Counted from the stretch's first letter, positions 23,038 through 34,953 are shown. The stretch: 64,000 nt of DNA from Labilithrix sp. (GCA_019637195.1 JAHBWA010000006.1:1-64000); one strand, 5' to 3'. Numbers and translations are program-made. Notes: generated by a model not told the origin, from the sequence alone.

Positions 23038-23778
23038 TCAGGTCGGGACGAGGGCCGCGAGCGCGGCGTCGAAGTACAGTCCAAGCTCGTCGGCGCTCGC
23101 GCGGGGGAGCGAGGCGACGATCGGGAGGGCAGGGAGGACGCGCGCGAGCTCCGCGGCGTTCGTGCCGACCGAGGCGTCCGCCTCCACGGGAGCCGAGAGG
23201 ATGAGGCCGTCGAACGCGATCCCTGCTGCGCGTGCTGCGCGGGTGGTCGCGATCACGTCGTGGATCACGCCGAGGCGGTCCGGTGCGACGAGGACGACGC
23301 GGGACGGAGCGAGCGCCGTGAGGAGGTCCGCGTTCGTGAGGGTATCGGTCAGCGGGCTGAAGAGGCCGCCGGGCAGCTCCACGACCGTGGCGTCGGCCTG
23401 GGCGCGAATGGGAGCGAGCCAGTCGAGGATGACGTCGAGGTCGATGCTGCGTCCCGCGCGGCGCGCAGCGAGGTGGGGGGACACTGGGTCTGCGAGCAGG
23501 TAGGGCGGAGGGAAACGTGTCACGTGAAACGTGGACACCCGTCCAAGCTCGCGCACGTCTCCGCTGGGAGGCCCTGCCGGCTCGACCCCGGACTCGATCG
23601 GCTTCACCCCCGCGACGGCGGCGCCTCGCCTGCCCCAAGCCGCGACGAGGCCTGCGGCGACGACCGTCTTGCCGATCCCCGTCCCCGTCCCCGTCACCAG
23701 GAGGAGCGGCGCGGTCATCGGCGCACCCTGCGGCGCGTTCGGCCCGCCGTCGAGGTCGAGAGAGGACGGCGCGCTCAT
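23038..23778 (-). CDS. bioD: Dethiobiotin synthetase
   Basis: A 246-residue P-loop enzyme that closes the ureido ring of dethiobiotin from DAPA, CO2 and ATP. The N-terminal Walker A GTGTGIGKTVV and the following KPIESG are characteristic, and the VVELPGGLFSPL segment matches the family's VEGAGG region in a divergent form. The ATG at 23778 overlaps the bioF stop (ATGA), which fixes the start; an internal ATG at 23718 sits directly at the P-loop domain. The first ~20 residues are a non-conserved extension. It is the last gene of zapA-bioF-bioD and carries one parS-like element at about 23514-23529. Confidence 0.9.
   Translation of the reverse strand: MSAPSSLDLDGGPNAPQGAPMTAPLLLVTGTGTGIGKTVVAAGLVAAWGRRGAAVAGVKPIESGVEPAGPPSGDVRELGRVSTFHVTRFPPPYLLADPVSPHLAARRAGRSIDLDVILDWLAPIRAQADATVVELPGGLFSPLTDTLTNADLLTALAPSRVVLVAPDRLGVIHDVIATTRAARAAGIAFDGLILSAPVEADASVGTNAAELARVLPALPIVASLPRASADELGLYFDAALAALVPT
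23514..23529. promoter_or_regulatory. parS-like element inside bioD
   Basis: CGTGTCACGTGAAACG matches the general bacterial parS palindrome TGTTTCACGTGAAACA at 13 of 16 positions, including the whole central CACGTG and the right arm AAAC. It shares a 15-base core with the site near the bioF start. Confidence 0.4.
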
Positions 23779-24944
23779 GGATGGCGCTCGAAGGCGCGGC
23801 GACACGTGTCGAGCGCGCGCTCGATGTCGCGCGCATCGTGGCGTGCGGTCAGCGTGAAGCGCAGCCTGGCGGTGCCCTCCGGAACGGTCGGCGGACGGAT
23901 CGGGGGGACGACGAGACCCTCGGTCGCGAGCGCGTCCGAGAGCGCCGCGGCGCGGTCGCTCGAGCCGACGACGACGGGGACGATGTGTCCGAAGCCGAGC
24001 GGTCGACGCCCTCCTGCGGAGAGCCCTTCACGCATCCGAGCCGCGAGCGACTGGACCCTCTCGCGGCGCTGCGCCGAGCCCGCGACGTCGACGAGCGCGC
24101 TCGTGGCCGCGGCGGCGGCGGCGGGCGACAGGCCGGTCGAGAAGACGAACGAGCGAGCGCGGTTCCAGAGCCAGTCGCGCAGCGAGCGACTCCCGGCGAC
24201 GAACGCGCCCTGTCCGCCGAACGCCTTTCCGAGCGTGCCGACGAAGACGTCGGGAGCGACGCCGGCGGCCGCCGCGAGGCCGCGGCCGCGCGGGCCGAAC
24301 ATCCCGAGCGCGTGCGCTTCGTCGAGGTAGAGCGCGGCGTCGTGCTCGTCACAGACGTGGCGGAGCCGCGCGAGGTCCGGACCGTCGGCGTCCATGCTGT
24401 AGTAGCTCTCGACGACGACCCACGCGCGCGCCTCGGGACGGTCACGGAGCGCGGCGGCGATCGCGTCGACGTCGTTGTGAGGGGTGACGACGACCCGCGC
24501 TCGCGAGAGCCGGGCGCCGTCGATGAGCGAGGCGTGGTTGAGGGCATCGCTGACGATGAGGTCGCCCGGCGCCGCGAGCGCGGAGACTGCGCCGACGTTC
24601 GCGGCGTAGCCGGACGTGAAGACCAGGCAGGCTGGGAGCTCGAGCCACGTCGCGAGCGCCTCCTCGAGCGCCGCGTGCGCGCGGTGCTCTCCCGCGATCA
24701 GCCTCGACGCTCCTGATCCGATGGCGACGTCTGGCGGCGCGCCGCGGGCGGCGAGGCCGAGGTAGTCGTTCGAGCAGAAGGAGAGCGCCCCGTCCTCGAC
24801 CGGCCGCGGGGTGAAGCGGCGGAGGCCGCGCGCCTCGAGGTTCGAGAGGGCCTCGCGGAGGTGGGCGAGCGGTCCGGCTGGTTCGTCGGTGGGGTGTGTC
24901 ACGTGAAACGCTCCGTGGGGTGCGCCGCCAGTCGCAGCGCCCAT
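23775..24944 (-). CDS. bioF: 8-amino-7-oxononanoate synthase
   Basis: A 389-residue PLP-dependent alpha-oxoamine synthase condensing pimeloyl-ACP (or CoA) with L-alanine in biotin synthesis. It shows SFCSNDYLGLA, the GSGASRLIAGEHRAHAALEEALA glycine-rich region, YLDEAHALGMFGPRGRG with the cofactor Asp and His, and the Schiff-base lysine in GTLGKAFGGQG. The first ~24 residues extend beyond the usual start and contain a parS-like element. It begins 13 bp after zapA and overlaps bioD by 4 bp, so the three are cotranscribed. Confidence 0.93.
   Translation of the reverse strand: MGAATGGAPHGAFHVTHPTDEPAGPLAHLREALSNLEARGLRRFTPRPVEDGALSFCSNDYLGLAARGAPPDVAIGSGASRLIAGEHRAHAALEEALATWLELPACLVFTSGYAANVGAVSALAAPGDLIVSDALNHASLIDGARLSRARVVVTPHNDVDAIAAALRDRPEARAWVVVESYYSMDADGPDLARLRHVCDEHDAALYLDEAHALGMFGPRGRGLAAAAGVAPDVFVGTLGKAFGGQGAFVAGSRSLRDWLWNRARSFVFSTGLSPAAAAAATSALVDVAGSAQRRERVQSLAARMREGLSAGGRRPLGFGHIVPVVVGSSDRAAALSDALATEGLVVPPIRPPTVPEGTARLRFTLTARHDARDIERALDTCRRAFERHP
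24894..24909. promoter_or_regulatory. parS-like element near bioF start
   Basis: TGTGTCACGTGAAACG matches the parS consensus TGTTTCACGTGAAACA at 14 of 16 positions. It lies in codons for the non-conserved N-terminal extension of BioF, so the protein is unlikely to constrain it. Confidence 0.45.
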
Positions 24945-24957
24945 GGGGAGCGTGCGT

Positions 24958-25254
24958 TCACTGGTCTGACGCGCAGTCCAGTGCGTCGTCGATGCGGCCG
25001 AGGACGCGGCGAAGCATCTCCTTAGCGCGACGCTCGACGTTGAGTCGACGGGCGCGTTCTTCCTCGAGCTCGTGCGCGAGGGCGATCGCGGCGAGGATGA
25101 CGGCCTGGGGAGCGGCGGTCCGTCCGAGCGGCGTGAGCTCCTCGACCTTGGCCGTGACGGTGTCGGCGAGCCGCTGGAGCTCTTCCTCGCTGGCGCTGCT
25201 GACGACCTTGTAGCTCTGCCCGGCGATGCGGAGGCTCACGGCGCGTCCATCCAT
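24958..25254 (-). CDS. zapA: Cell division protein ZapA
   Basis: A 98-residue ZapA. The N-terminal beta-strand domain (VSLRIAGQSYKVVSSASEEELQRLADTVTAKVEEL) is followed by a long C-terminal helix (about residues 45-95) that forms the tetramer. ZapA crosslinks FtsZ filaments and stabilises the Z ring. The ATG has TAGCTT six bases upstream and no Shine-Dalgarno sequence, a possible leaderless start. It is the first gene of the zapA-bioF-bioD unit, a pairing with no evident functional logic. Confidence 0.9.
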   Translation of the reverse strand: MDGRAVSLRIAGQSYKVVSSASEEELQRLADTVTAKVEELTPLGRTAAPQAVILAAIALAHELEEERARRLNVERRAKEMLRRVLGRIDDALDCASDQ

Positions 25255-25347
25255 CGCGCGAAGCTAACACAGCTTCTGGTGACGAGCCCGGCCGTGGCCG
25301 AGATCGCCAGCTCGCGCTCGTCGCCGACGGCAGAGCCCGCGCCGGCG

Positions 25348-25905
25348 TCAGCGCGCGATCGCTTCGTACGCAAAGAGGAAAGGGAGCGCGAGGTATTGCA
25401 GATCGATCTGCACCCCGAGGATGGCGTCCGCCTGGCGACCCGCGCCCGAGAGCCCGTACCGCCCCTGAAGGAAGAGGCCGAGGCCAAGGGAGTAGGTCGA
25501 GTGGTAGTTGAAGCTCCGCGAGCCCCAGAACACCGTCCCGGTGGCGCCCGGCTCCCAGCCGAAGCGGCTCGTCCGCGCGAACGCTCCAGCCGACAGGATG
25601 AGCGCCGCGTCGCCCGTCGGGACGAGCCACTCGAGTCCGCCGCCGGTCTCGAACGTGTCGAAGGCCGCGGTCGCGACGTCGACGTACGGACCGAGCGCCA
25701 TGGCCCCGGCGCGGTTACGGAGGAGCAGCATGTCGAAGCGCCCCCCGAGGTGATACGCGAGCCGCGGCCCGTTGCTCGCGCGCAGGTCCGTCATCGCGGC
25801 GCCCGTCGTCAGTCCCGCGCTCACTTGCGGCTCGGCGCTCGCGGGAGCCGCGAGCAGCGTCACGAGCGCGGTCACGCCGACGGCGATACGGGTCGCGCGA
25901 ACCAT
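25348..25905 (-). CDS. Secreted outer-membrane-barrel-like protein
   Basis: A 185-residue protein with a clear signal peptide (MVRATRIAVGVTALVTLLAAPASA). The rest alternates hydrophobic and polar residues in short Gly/Tyr/Phe-containing strands (GPYVDVATAAFDTFETGGGLEWLV, LGLGLFLQGRYGLSG), as in small outer-membrane beta-barrels. No specific family is recognised. It lies 93 bp upstream of zapA on the same strand but may be a separate unit, since zapA has its own promoter-like hexamer. Confidence 0.7.
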   Translation of the reverse strand: MVRATRIAVGVTALVTLLAAPASAEPQVSAGLTTGAAMTDLRASNGPRLAYHLGGRFDMLLLRNRAGAMALGPYVDVATAAFDTFETGGGLEWLVPTGDAALILSAGAFARTSRFGWEPGATGTVFWGSRSFNYHSTYSLGLGLFLQGRYGLSGAGRQADAILGVQIDLQYLALPFLFAYEAIAR

Positions 25906-26631
25906 CGGTTCCGTTCTCGCACGGATCGCGCGGTGCCGTCACGACCGCGCAGCATCGCCCCCGCCCAGCGGGTGCTCGCGAGGCAAGACGGCACGTCGTG
26001 CCGCTCGCCGCGGTGCCCGCTGGAGCGGGGCGCTCACTCCCGTAGGGATGGTGCCCGTCTCGGGCGTCCCTGAGCGCAGCTCAGGTGGGGGCCGCCTGGG
26101 GCCGCCGTCCGTCGCGGATGGGGCCGGCGCCTGCGCCTGGCGGTCGGGCCTCGCGCACCCGTGGGAGGCCTCCGAGCGTCGTGCGGGCGGGACGCGGAGG
26201 AGCGCGTTACCGAGCTTCGCGCGGTGCGCGCAGCGCCTCGCGAGTGGCGCCCCTCGCGGTCGCGCGTGACGCACTGGCGGGAGCAACTCCGCGCGCAGCC
26301 GCGATGTACGGAGCTTCGCGTCCGCCGAGCCTCGCGGCTGCGCGTGACGCACTGGCGGGGAGCAACTCCGCGCGCAGCCGCGACGTGCGGAGCTTCGCGT
26401 CCGCCGAGCCTCGCGTCCGCGCGTGACGCATGGGTGGGGAACTCCGGACGAGAGGAGGCGGTGGACGACGAGCTCCATTGGGAACGGACGAACCCATGTG
26501 CGCGCGTTGTGCCCACGATCGATCGGCAAGCCGCGCCGTCCGCATCGCTCGGGCTCCCGAACCCCAAATGGCGCAGCGGCACCGCTCGTGACGAGGGGTG
26601 CCGCTGAATCGCCAGGTCGTGAGAATGTCGC
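25906..26631. other. 726-bp gene-free region with 78-bp repeats
   Basis: No frame here looks like a real protein. The region holds the promoter of the barrel-like gene at its left end and the 78-79-bp direct repeats at 26263-26436 in the middle. The right end is the 3' flank of the gene at 26632. Confidence 0.5.
26263..26436. repeat. 78/79-bp direct repeats, two copies plus partial third
   Basis: Units beginning CGCGTGACGCACTGGCGG start at 26263 and 26341, and a shortened third (CGCGTGACGCATGGG) starts at 26420. The first two are nearly identical over about 77 bp, including GAGCAACTCCGCGCGCAGCC. There are no unique spacers, so this is a tandem duplication and not a CRISPR array. Confidence 0.9.
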
Positions 26632-27354
26632 TCAGCCGCCGCAGACGGGGCGGCCGCGGCAGAGCTGGCAGGGGGTCGGCTCGTCCTGTCCGATGGAGCA
26701 CGGCCCCTGGGAGTTGTCATCGAGGGGGAGCGCGCACGTGGCGTCGCCATCCGCGAAGCTGACGAGGCAGCCGTTGCAGACGCGGATCGGGTACTGGAAC
26801 TCGCCGCTCTCGATATCGACGCCGCCGAGGGTCTGCCCGAAGACCTTGATGTTCGCGACGAGGAGCCGGGTCTGTCCCACCGGCACCTGCTCGGCGACGC
26901 GCTGGACGCTCGCGGGGTCGATCACGGTGACGAAGAGGGGGCTGTACGACGGCAGGTTGTTGAGCGCCGGATCGACGAAGGCGCTCCCGAGGGCCGTGAA
27001 CTCGCTCAGCGTCGCGCCGGTCGGATCGCTCACGCGCACCACCGCGCCGTCCAGGCGCGCGCGATTCGACTCCGCGCGCACGCCCTGAGTGGTCCCGCGT
27101 GCGATGAGCTGGTTGCCGACGAGGAGCGACGCCACGTAGCTGTCGGTGATCCCGATGTCGAGCACGCCCTGCGAGAGCATCAGCTGGGTGACGTCCGACG
27201 TGTACGCGCACACGCCGTTCTGCCGGTTCAGCGACGGCGCGAGCACGCTCCGGACGAAGATCGATTGATCGTTCTCGGCGCACGCCGGAGTGAGCGCCGC
27301 CGCCAACACCCCAAACGCAGTGACCGCAACAGCCTGACCAATGAGCCGATTCAT
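26632..27354 (-). CDS. Secreted protein with C-terminal Cys cluster
   Basis: The start at 27354 gives a signal peptide MNRLIGQAVAVTAFGVLAAA ending LTPACAEND, which could be a divergent lipobox. The 240-residue protein has a long central domain without cysteines. It ends in a dense cysteine cluster (VCNGC, TCALP, PCSIGQDEPTPCQLCRGRPVCGG), suggesting disulfides or metal binding. It resembles uncharacterised myxobacterial envelope proteins in style; I recognise no family. It is divergent from the GNAT gene, with a repeat-rich 618-bp region between them. Confidence 0.75.
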   Translation of the reverse strand: MNRLIGQAVAVTAFGVLAAALTPACAENDQSIFVRSVLAPSLNRQNGVCAYTSDVTQLMLSQGVLDIGITDSYVASLLVGNQLIARGTTQGVRAESNRARLDGAVVRVSDPTGATLSEFTALGSAFVDPALNNLPSYSPLFVTVIDPASVQRVAEQVPVGQTRLLVANIKVFGQTLGGVDIESGEFQYPIRVCNGCLVSFADGDATCALPLDDNSQGPCSIGQDEPTPCQLCRGRPVCGG

Positions 27355-27972
27355 GGACCTTCCTCCGCGATGATGCGGACGAGGCGGGCGCTCGTCGATG
27401 AGCGCAGGCACCGTCGTAGAGAAGCGTAACGAACGGCGCCGCGCGGCGCCAAGTTCCTGCCAGGCCTCTGCGCTCTCTCGCCGTCGCCCGGCCGGCGGGG
27501 ACCGTCGCGCAGACCCCGCGACCCGACGCACGCCGTGCCGCCGCCGTATCTGGCAAGGCGTTTCCGCGGACGTGCTCCGCGGCCACCCCCCGCGGAGCCG
27601 CCGACCACGGAGCGCTGATCGAGACCCCCGCCGCGGATCGCCGGCTGTGACAGACGCCGCCCACGGAGCACGGAGCCGGCAGCACGGACGGCGAAATGCA
27701 GGACCGCGGAACCTCGGCTGCGGAGCGCGGAGCCGGCCGCGGACCACGGAGCGCGGAGCAGGACAACGGAGCCCCGGCTGCGGAGCGCAGATCGCGGGGC
27801 CGGCCGCGGGCCGCCGGACGTGGCAGACGCCGCCCGCGGAGCACGAAGCGCGGACCCCGGACCCCCGGCTGCGCGTCGGGCACATGCATGTAGCCACATG
27901 CATCACGCCGGCGCGAAGGACGGCGCGGTCGTCGAGTTGACGCGCGGGGGGTCGAATGCGACAAGCCCTCCC
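27355..27972. other. 618-bp divergent intergenic region with degenerate repeats
   Basis: From about 27595 to 27860 the sequence is a run of imperfect CGGAGCGCGGAG / CCGCGGACCACGGAGC units with no fixed period and no convincing frame. A clean inverted repeat lies at 27884-27903, close to the downstream gene. Promoters for both flanking genes must be here, but I could not identify them. Confidence 0.5.
27884..27903. promoter_or_regulatory. Perfect inverted repeat ATGCATGT-AGCC-ACATGCAT
   Basis: The 8-bp arms are separated by 4 bp and each contains the self-complementary ATGCAT. It lies 70 bp upstream of the GNAT gene start and stands out from the surrounding GC-rich repeats by being half A/T. 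It is a candidate operator for a dimeric regulator or a small hairpin. Confidence 0.5.
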
Positions 27973-29103
27973 ATGCTCGAGATTCGCCAGACCCCGATGG
28001 GGGGAGATCTCCGCGACTTCCTCGACGTCGTCGACGTCATCTACAGGGACGACGCGCGCTATATCCGTCCGCTCGACATGGACCTGAAGGATCGGCTGAA
28101 CCCGAAGAAGAACCCGTTCTTCGAGCACGCGGACGGCGTCGTCTTCACGGCTCACCGCGACGGCAAGTGTGTCGGTCGCGTGACCGCCCAGATCGATCGC
28201 GAGCACCTCGCACGCTACAAGGACGACACCGGCTTCTTCGGCTTCCTCGACACCGTCGACGACGCGGAGGTGGCGAGCGAGCTCCTGCGTCGCGCCGAAG
28301 GTTGGCTGAAGGGCAGGGGGATCAAGACCGTGCGCGGTCCGATCTCGCTGAGCATCAACGAGGAGATCGGCTGTCTGGTGGAGGGCTTCGACGCGCCGCC
28401 CGTCCTCTTGAATCCCCACCACCGGGCCTACCAGGGCGATCTCATCGAGAAGGCCGGCTACGCGAAGGCGAAGGACGTCTTCGGCTGGCGCTACGAGGTC
28501 GGCGACCTGAACGCGCGCGTGAAGAAAGCGCAGGCGGACATTCGCGCGATGCCGGAGGTGACGATCCGGCGCCTCTCGAAGAAGGACATCGATCGCGACA
28601 TCAAGATGACGCTCGACATCTTCAACGACGCGTGGGGCGACAACTGGGGCTTCGTGCCGGCGACCAAGCGCGAAGCGGACAAGATGGTCGCCGACATGAA
28701 GCTCTTCCTCGTCCCGGACGTCACCGCGCTCGTCCTCATCGACGGCGAGCCGGCGGCCGTGGCGATCGCGCTGCCCAACGTGAACGAGCTCATCACGGAC
28801 ATGCGCGGCAAGCTGTTCCCGCTCGGCCTGCCGAAGCTCCTCTACCGGCTGAAGGTCGAGGGCGCCAAGAGCGCGCGCCTCCTCATCCTCGGCATCAAGA
28901 AGAAGTTCCGCCTGCAGCGAAAGTACGCGGCCCTCTCCCTCTTCCTCTACGCCGAGATGAACGACGGCGCGAAGCGCGCGGGGATGACCTGGGGCGAGCT
29001 CGGGTGGACGCTCGAGGACAACGCGGCCGTCAACGCCGGCATCCGAATGATGGGCGCGAAGAAGTACAAGGTCTATCGCGTCTACGAGAAGTCGCTCTCC
29101 TGA
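27973..29103 (+). CDS. GNAT-like N-acetyltransferase, YghO-type
   Basis: A 376-residue protein of the long GNAT-related family whose members begin with a segment like YIRPLDMDLKDRLNPKKNPFFEHA. The motif GRVTAQIDREH...TGFFGFLDTVDDAEVA and the later acetyl-CoA-fold region (LLRRAEGWLKGRGIKTVRGP) are typical of this group. The second half contains an additional globular domain ending MGAKKYKVYRVYEK. The substrate is unknown. The ATG at 27973 gives the family start; an in-frame extension upstream has no similarity. The next gene follows after 214 bp on the same strand. Confidence 0.8.
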   Translation: MLEIRQTPMGGDLRDFLDVVDVIYRDDARYIRPLDMDLKDRLNPKKNPFFEHADGVVFTAHRDGKCVGRVTAQIDREHLARYKDDTGFFGFLDTVDDAEVASELLRRAEGWLKGRGIKTVRGPISLSINEEIGCLVEGFDAPPVLLNPHHRAYQGDLIEKAGYAKAKDVFGWRYEVGDLNARVKKAQADIRAMPEVTIRRLSKKDIDRDIKMTLDIFNDAWGDNWGFVPATKREADKMVADMKLFLVPDVTALVLIDGEPAAVAIALPNVNELITDMRGKLFPLGLPKLLYRLKVEGAKSARLLILGIKKKFRLQRKYAALSLFLYAEMNDGAKRAGMTWGELGWTLEDNAAVNAGIRMMGAKKYKVYRVYEKSLS

Positions 29104-29317
29104 GCGCGTTCGCGCGCTGGCCGGAGCGCCTTCGCGTCGCCGGTTCGTCGACGACACCCGCGCGCCGCACCGCCGCGTCTTCGCCTCCGCCGGCTCGTCG
29201 CGCCCTGGCGTCGTCGAGGGAGTCGCCGACCGACGCGGGGCGGAGACGGCGCGCTGCGGTGCGGCGCTCCTCGACGCGACGCTTGATCTCTCCGGCCCAT
29301 CTGGCATGGAAGCGGCG

Positions 29318-30301
29318 ATGAAGGTCCTCGTCACGGGCGGCTCCGGGTTCCTCGGGAGTCATGTCGCCGAGCAGCTGTCGACCGCCGGCCACCGCGTGGT
29401 GGCGCTCGTTCGCAAGAGCTCGAACCGAAAGTTCCTCTCGACGCTCGAGAACGTCGAGCTCGCGGAGGGGAGCGTGGAAGATCGCGCCTCCGTCGACCGC
29501 GCGATGAAGGACGTCGACGCGGTCGTCCACTCCGCCGGACTCGTCAAGGCGCGGAGCGAGGCGGACTTCTTCGAGTGCAACACGCAGGGCACGGTGAACC
29601 TCCTCGAGTCCGCGATCGCGCACGCGCCGAGCTTGAAGCGGTTCGTCCACGTGTCGAGCCTCGAGGCGTGCGGACCGTCGCTCGACGGTCGACCCGTGCC
29701 GCCCGATCAAGAGAAGCCCGTCACCGCCTACGGCCGCTCGAAGCTGGCCGCCGAGAAGGAGGTCGTCCGTCGCCGCGAGAAGCTCCCCGTCGTCGTCCTC
29801 CGGCCGGCGGCGATCTACGGCCCACGCGACGTCGAGATCCTCGAGGCGTTCCGCGCGGCGCGCAAGCGGCAGTACCCGGTCATCGGCGACGGCACGATGC
29901 TCGGTTGCTACACGTACGGGCCGGACTGCGCGCGCGCTTGCGTGCAGGCGATCGACGCCGACATTCCGAGCGGCGGCATCTACTTCGTCGACGACGGCGA
30001 GCCGCTGCCGATGGCGAGGGCGATGGGCGAGCTCCTGCACGAGGCCCTCGGCACCGCGCCGCTCTTGCGGTTCGGCGTTCCGTTTCCCGTCTTGCGGCTC
30101 GCGTCGCTCGGCGTCGAAGCCTACGGCAAGGTCCGCGGCAAGGCGGTGATGCTCACGCGCGAGAAGGTGAAGATGCTGAGCCACCACTGGGTGTGCGAGA
30201 GCACGAAGACGCGCAGCGATCTGAACTGGACGCCCGAGGTCTCGTTCACCGAAGGGGTGCGCCGCACCGCGCGCTGGTACCAGGACAACGGCTGGCTCTG
30301 A
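29318..30301 (+). CDS. NAD-dependent epimerase/dehydratase (extended SDR)
   Basis: A 327-residue Rossmann enzyme with the nucleotide motif VTGGSGFLGSH at the N terminus. The catalytic Ser/Tyr/Lys set is HVSSLEACG and AYGRSKLAAEKE (YxxxK), and the extended-SDR segment LRPAAIYGPRD follows. It belongs with sugar-nucleotide epimerases and 3-beta-hydroxysteroid-dehydrogenase-like enzymes; the substrate cannot be told. I prefer ATG 29318, which has GGAAG at good spacing, over ATG 29306, which would add four residues. It may be transcribed with the preceding GNAT gene. Confidence 0.9.
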   Translation: MKVLVTGGSGFLGSHVAEQLSTAGHRVVALVRKSSNRKFLSTLENVELAEGSVEDRASVDRAMKDVDAVVHSAGLVKARSEADFFECNTQGTVNLLESAIAHAPSLKRFVHVSSLEACGPSLDGRPVPPDQEKPVTAYGRSKLAAEKEVVRRREKLPVVVLRPAAIYGPRDVEILEAFRAARKRQYPVIGDGTMLGCYTYGPDCARACVQAIDADIPSGGIYFVDDGEPLPMARAMGELLHEALGTAPLLRFGVPFPVLRLASLGVEAYGKVRGKAVMLTREKVKMLSHHWVCESTKTRSDLNWTPEVSFTEGVRRTARWYQDNGWL

Positions 30302-30640
30302 CGTTCGCCGAGCGCTCGGGCCGCGCGGCTCGGCAGCTGGGAAGACTCGGCAGCTCGGAAGAGACGAGCGTCCGCTTCCGGGTGACGCACGCGAGCGCCC
30401 TCTCGCCGCGGCGCTGGAATTCTGCACGAGGGCGCGTGCCCACGCCTGCGGCGTTCGCCCCTCGGTTCCCGCGCAGACCACCGTGCCGCGCTGAGGGGCG
30501 AGTGGGGCATGCGCCCGAACCGTGTGAGGTGTCGCGCCCTCATGGAGAAGACATCGCTCTGGCGCGCTCACCGGCATTTCACACGCGCGCCCCGCGGGCA
30601 CGTCGCGTGCTTCACGCTCGTGCGAGCGGAGGAGCGATCG
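30302..30640. other. 339-bp intergenic region
   Basis: Nothing recognisable apart from two short CTCGGCAGCT duplications near 30328-30352. It holds the 3' flank of the epimerase gene and the promoter region of the small membrane protein. Confidence 0.4.
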
Positions 30641-31132
30641 ATGTCCTGGTCTGGAGCCGTTCCCGTCGAGTCGGATCCGAGCGATTCGCGGATCCTGATC
30701 GACGCGTGCCTCGCGCGCGTTCGCGAGCACGCGCAGCTCGATGCGGAGCCCGTGCTCCCTCCGCTCGATGTCCTGCTCGGCGAGCCCGCGTCGCGAGCGC
30801 CGGCGCCGGCGACGCGTCTCGTCGTCAGTCCCTCGGCGCGGCAGCTCCCGAGCGCCGAGGAGATCGTGAAGGCGACAGCCGTAGGGCGGAGAGCGTCGGC
30901 GAGCGTTCGCGCGGCCGCCCTCGGAGCGTCGTCCGCGCGGCGCGGCGCTCGGTGGAGCTGGCCGGTGGTCGTCTGCGGTTGCGTCGGCGCCCTCTTCGCT
31001 GGCATGGCCGTGATGAGGAGCCCCGTCGGTCAGGAGCCCGTCGTGAGACGGGTGATGACGACGGCCGAGCATCGCGTCGAAGACGGCTACTCCGCCGCGA
31101 TGGCGGCGACGACGCGCCTCGTGAACCGCTGA
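30641..31132 (+). CDS. Single-TM hypothetical protein
   Basis: A 163-residue protein starting MSWSGAVPVESDPSD at an ATG with GGAGG nine bases upstream. The N-terminal ~105 residues are soluble and rich in Ala, Arg and Pro. One membrane helix (WPVVVCGCVGALFAGMAVM, about residues 106-125) is followed by a short, presumably extracytoplasmic, tail. The layout resembles anti-sigma factors or TPR-type partners, but no zinc-binding motif or neighbouring sigma gene is seen, so I assign no function. Third-position G/C content supports real coding. Confidence 0.6.
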   Translation: MSWSGAVPVESDPSDSRILIDACLARVREHAQLDAEPVLPPLDVLLGEPASRAPAPATRLVVSPSARQLPSAEEIVKATAVGRRASASVRAAALGASSARRGARWSWPVVVCGCVGALFAGMAVMRSPVGQEPVVRRVMTTAEHRVEDGYSAAMAATTRLVNR

Positions 31133-31878
31133 CCTTCCGCCCACGGACGCCGGCGGCCCGAGCGGTCCCCGCTTCGAGGCGAGGCCGACGCCCGGGCGTC
31201 CGCGAGACCACAGGCACCCTCGCCTTGCGAGGACCGCGGGTACCCGAACGTCGCGCGGGTACCCGAACGTCGCGAAGAGTCGCCGGCGCCTCGAAACGTC
31301 GCGAAGAGTCGCCGGCGCCTCGAAACGTCGCGAGGAGTCGCCGGCGGCCCCGAACGTCTCGAGGGCCCGCCGCGTCCGCACGTCGCGCGGCCCGCAAGCC
31401 GCGGGAGAGCAGACGAATACCCAGTTATTACAGCGCATTGTCCGCACGCATGGCCCCCCGCCCGAGCGTTCGTAAGCGGCTCGCGCTGGCCACGCGGAGC
31501 GGCGGGCGATCGGCAGAGACCCCAAGGAATTCGAGCTCCTCCGCTGCCGGAACGGCCGGTGAGTGGGCCCGGCGGTCGTCTCGGGCGCACCGCGGTCGGG
31601 AGCCGCCGACCGGGCCTCGAATCGAGCTGTGCTAGCCTCGCCCGCTCGCGGGTCCCCCGCCGACCGTCCTCGCGCGCGAGCGGCGGTCGGCGGAATGGAC
31701 GCCTCGGCGGCAGGGTTTGCGCTCGCGCCGCAGGATTACTAGCTTCGCCACTCGCGTCTCGCTCTCGATCCGGGCCTCCCCGGGACTCTCGACACCCGCT
31801 CCGCCCACCGGAGCTCGCGCTTCCACCATTGCAGATCAGGGCCTCCGGCCCGCGCTGAATTCGAGGTTTGTCGCCGTC
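31133..31878. other. 746-bp region before secA with tandem repeats
   Basis: It contains the ~29-bp array at 31238-31351 and then a modestly AT-richer stretch (31418-31440, CCCAGTTATTACAGCGCATT). The remainder is GC-rich with no recognisable gene. Sequence similar to a weak promoter (TTGCGC, 17 bp, TAGCTT, about 31715-31745) lies about 135 bp before secA. I do not rely on it. Confidence 0.45.
31238..31351. repeat. Tandem repeats: 19-bp x2 then ~29-bp x3
   Basis: GGGTACCCGAACGTCGCG occurs twice (31238, 31257). It runs into three units of GAACGTCGCGAAGAGTCGCC plus CGCGCCTC-like ends at 31265, 31293 and 31322. The units share AACGTCGCG, so the array grew in two steps from one core. Confidence 0.9.
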
Positions 31879-34953
<3,075 letters not shown>

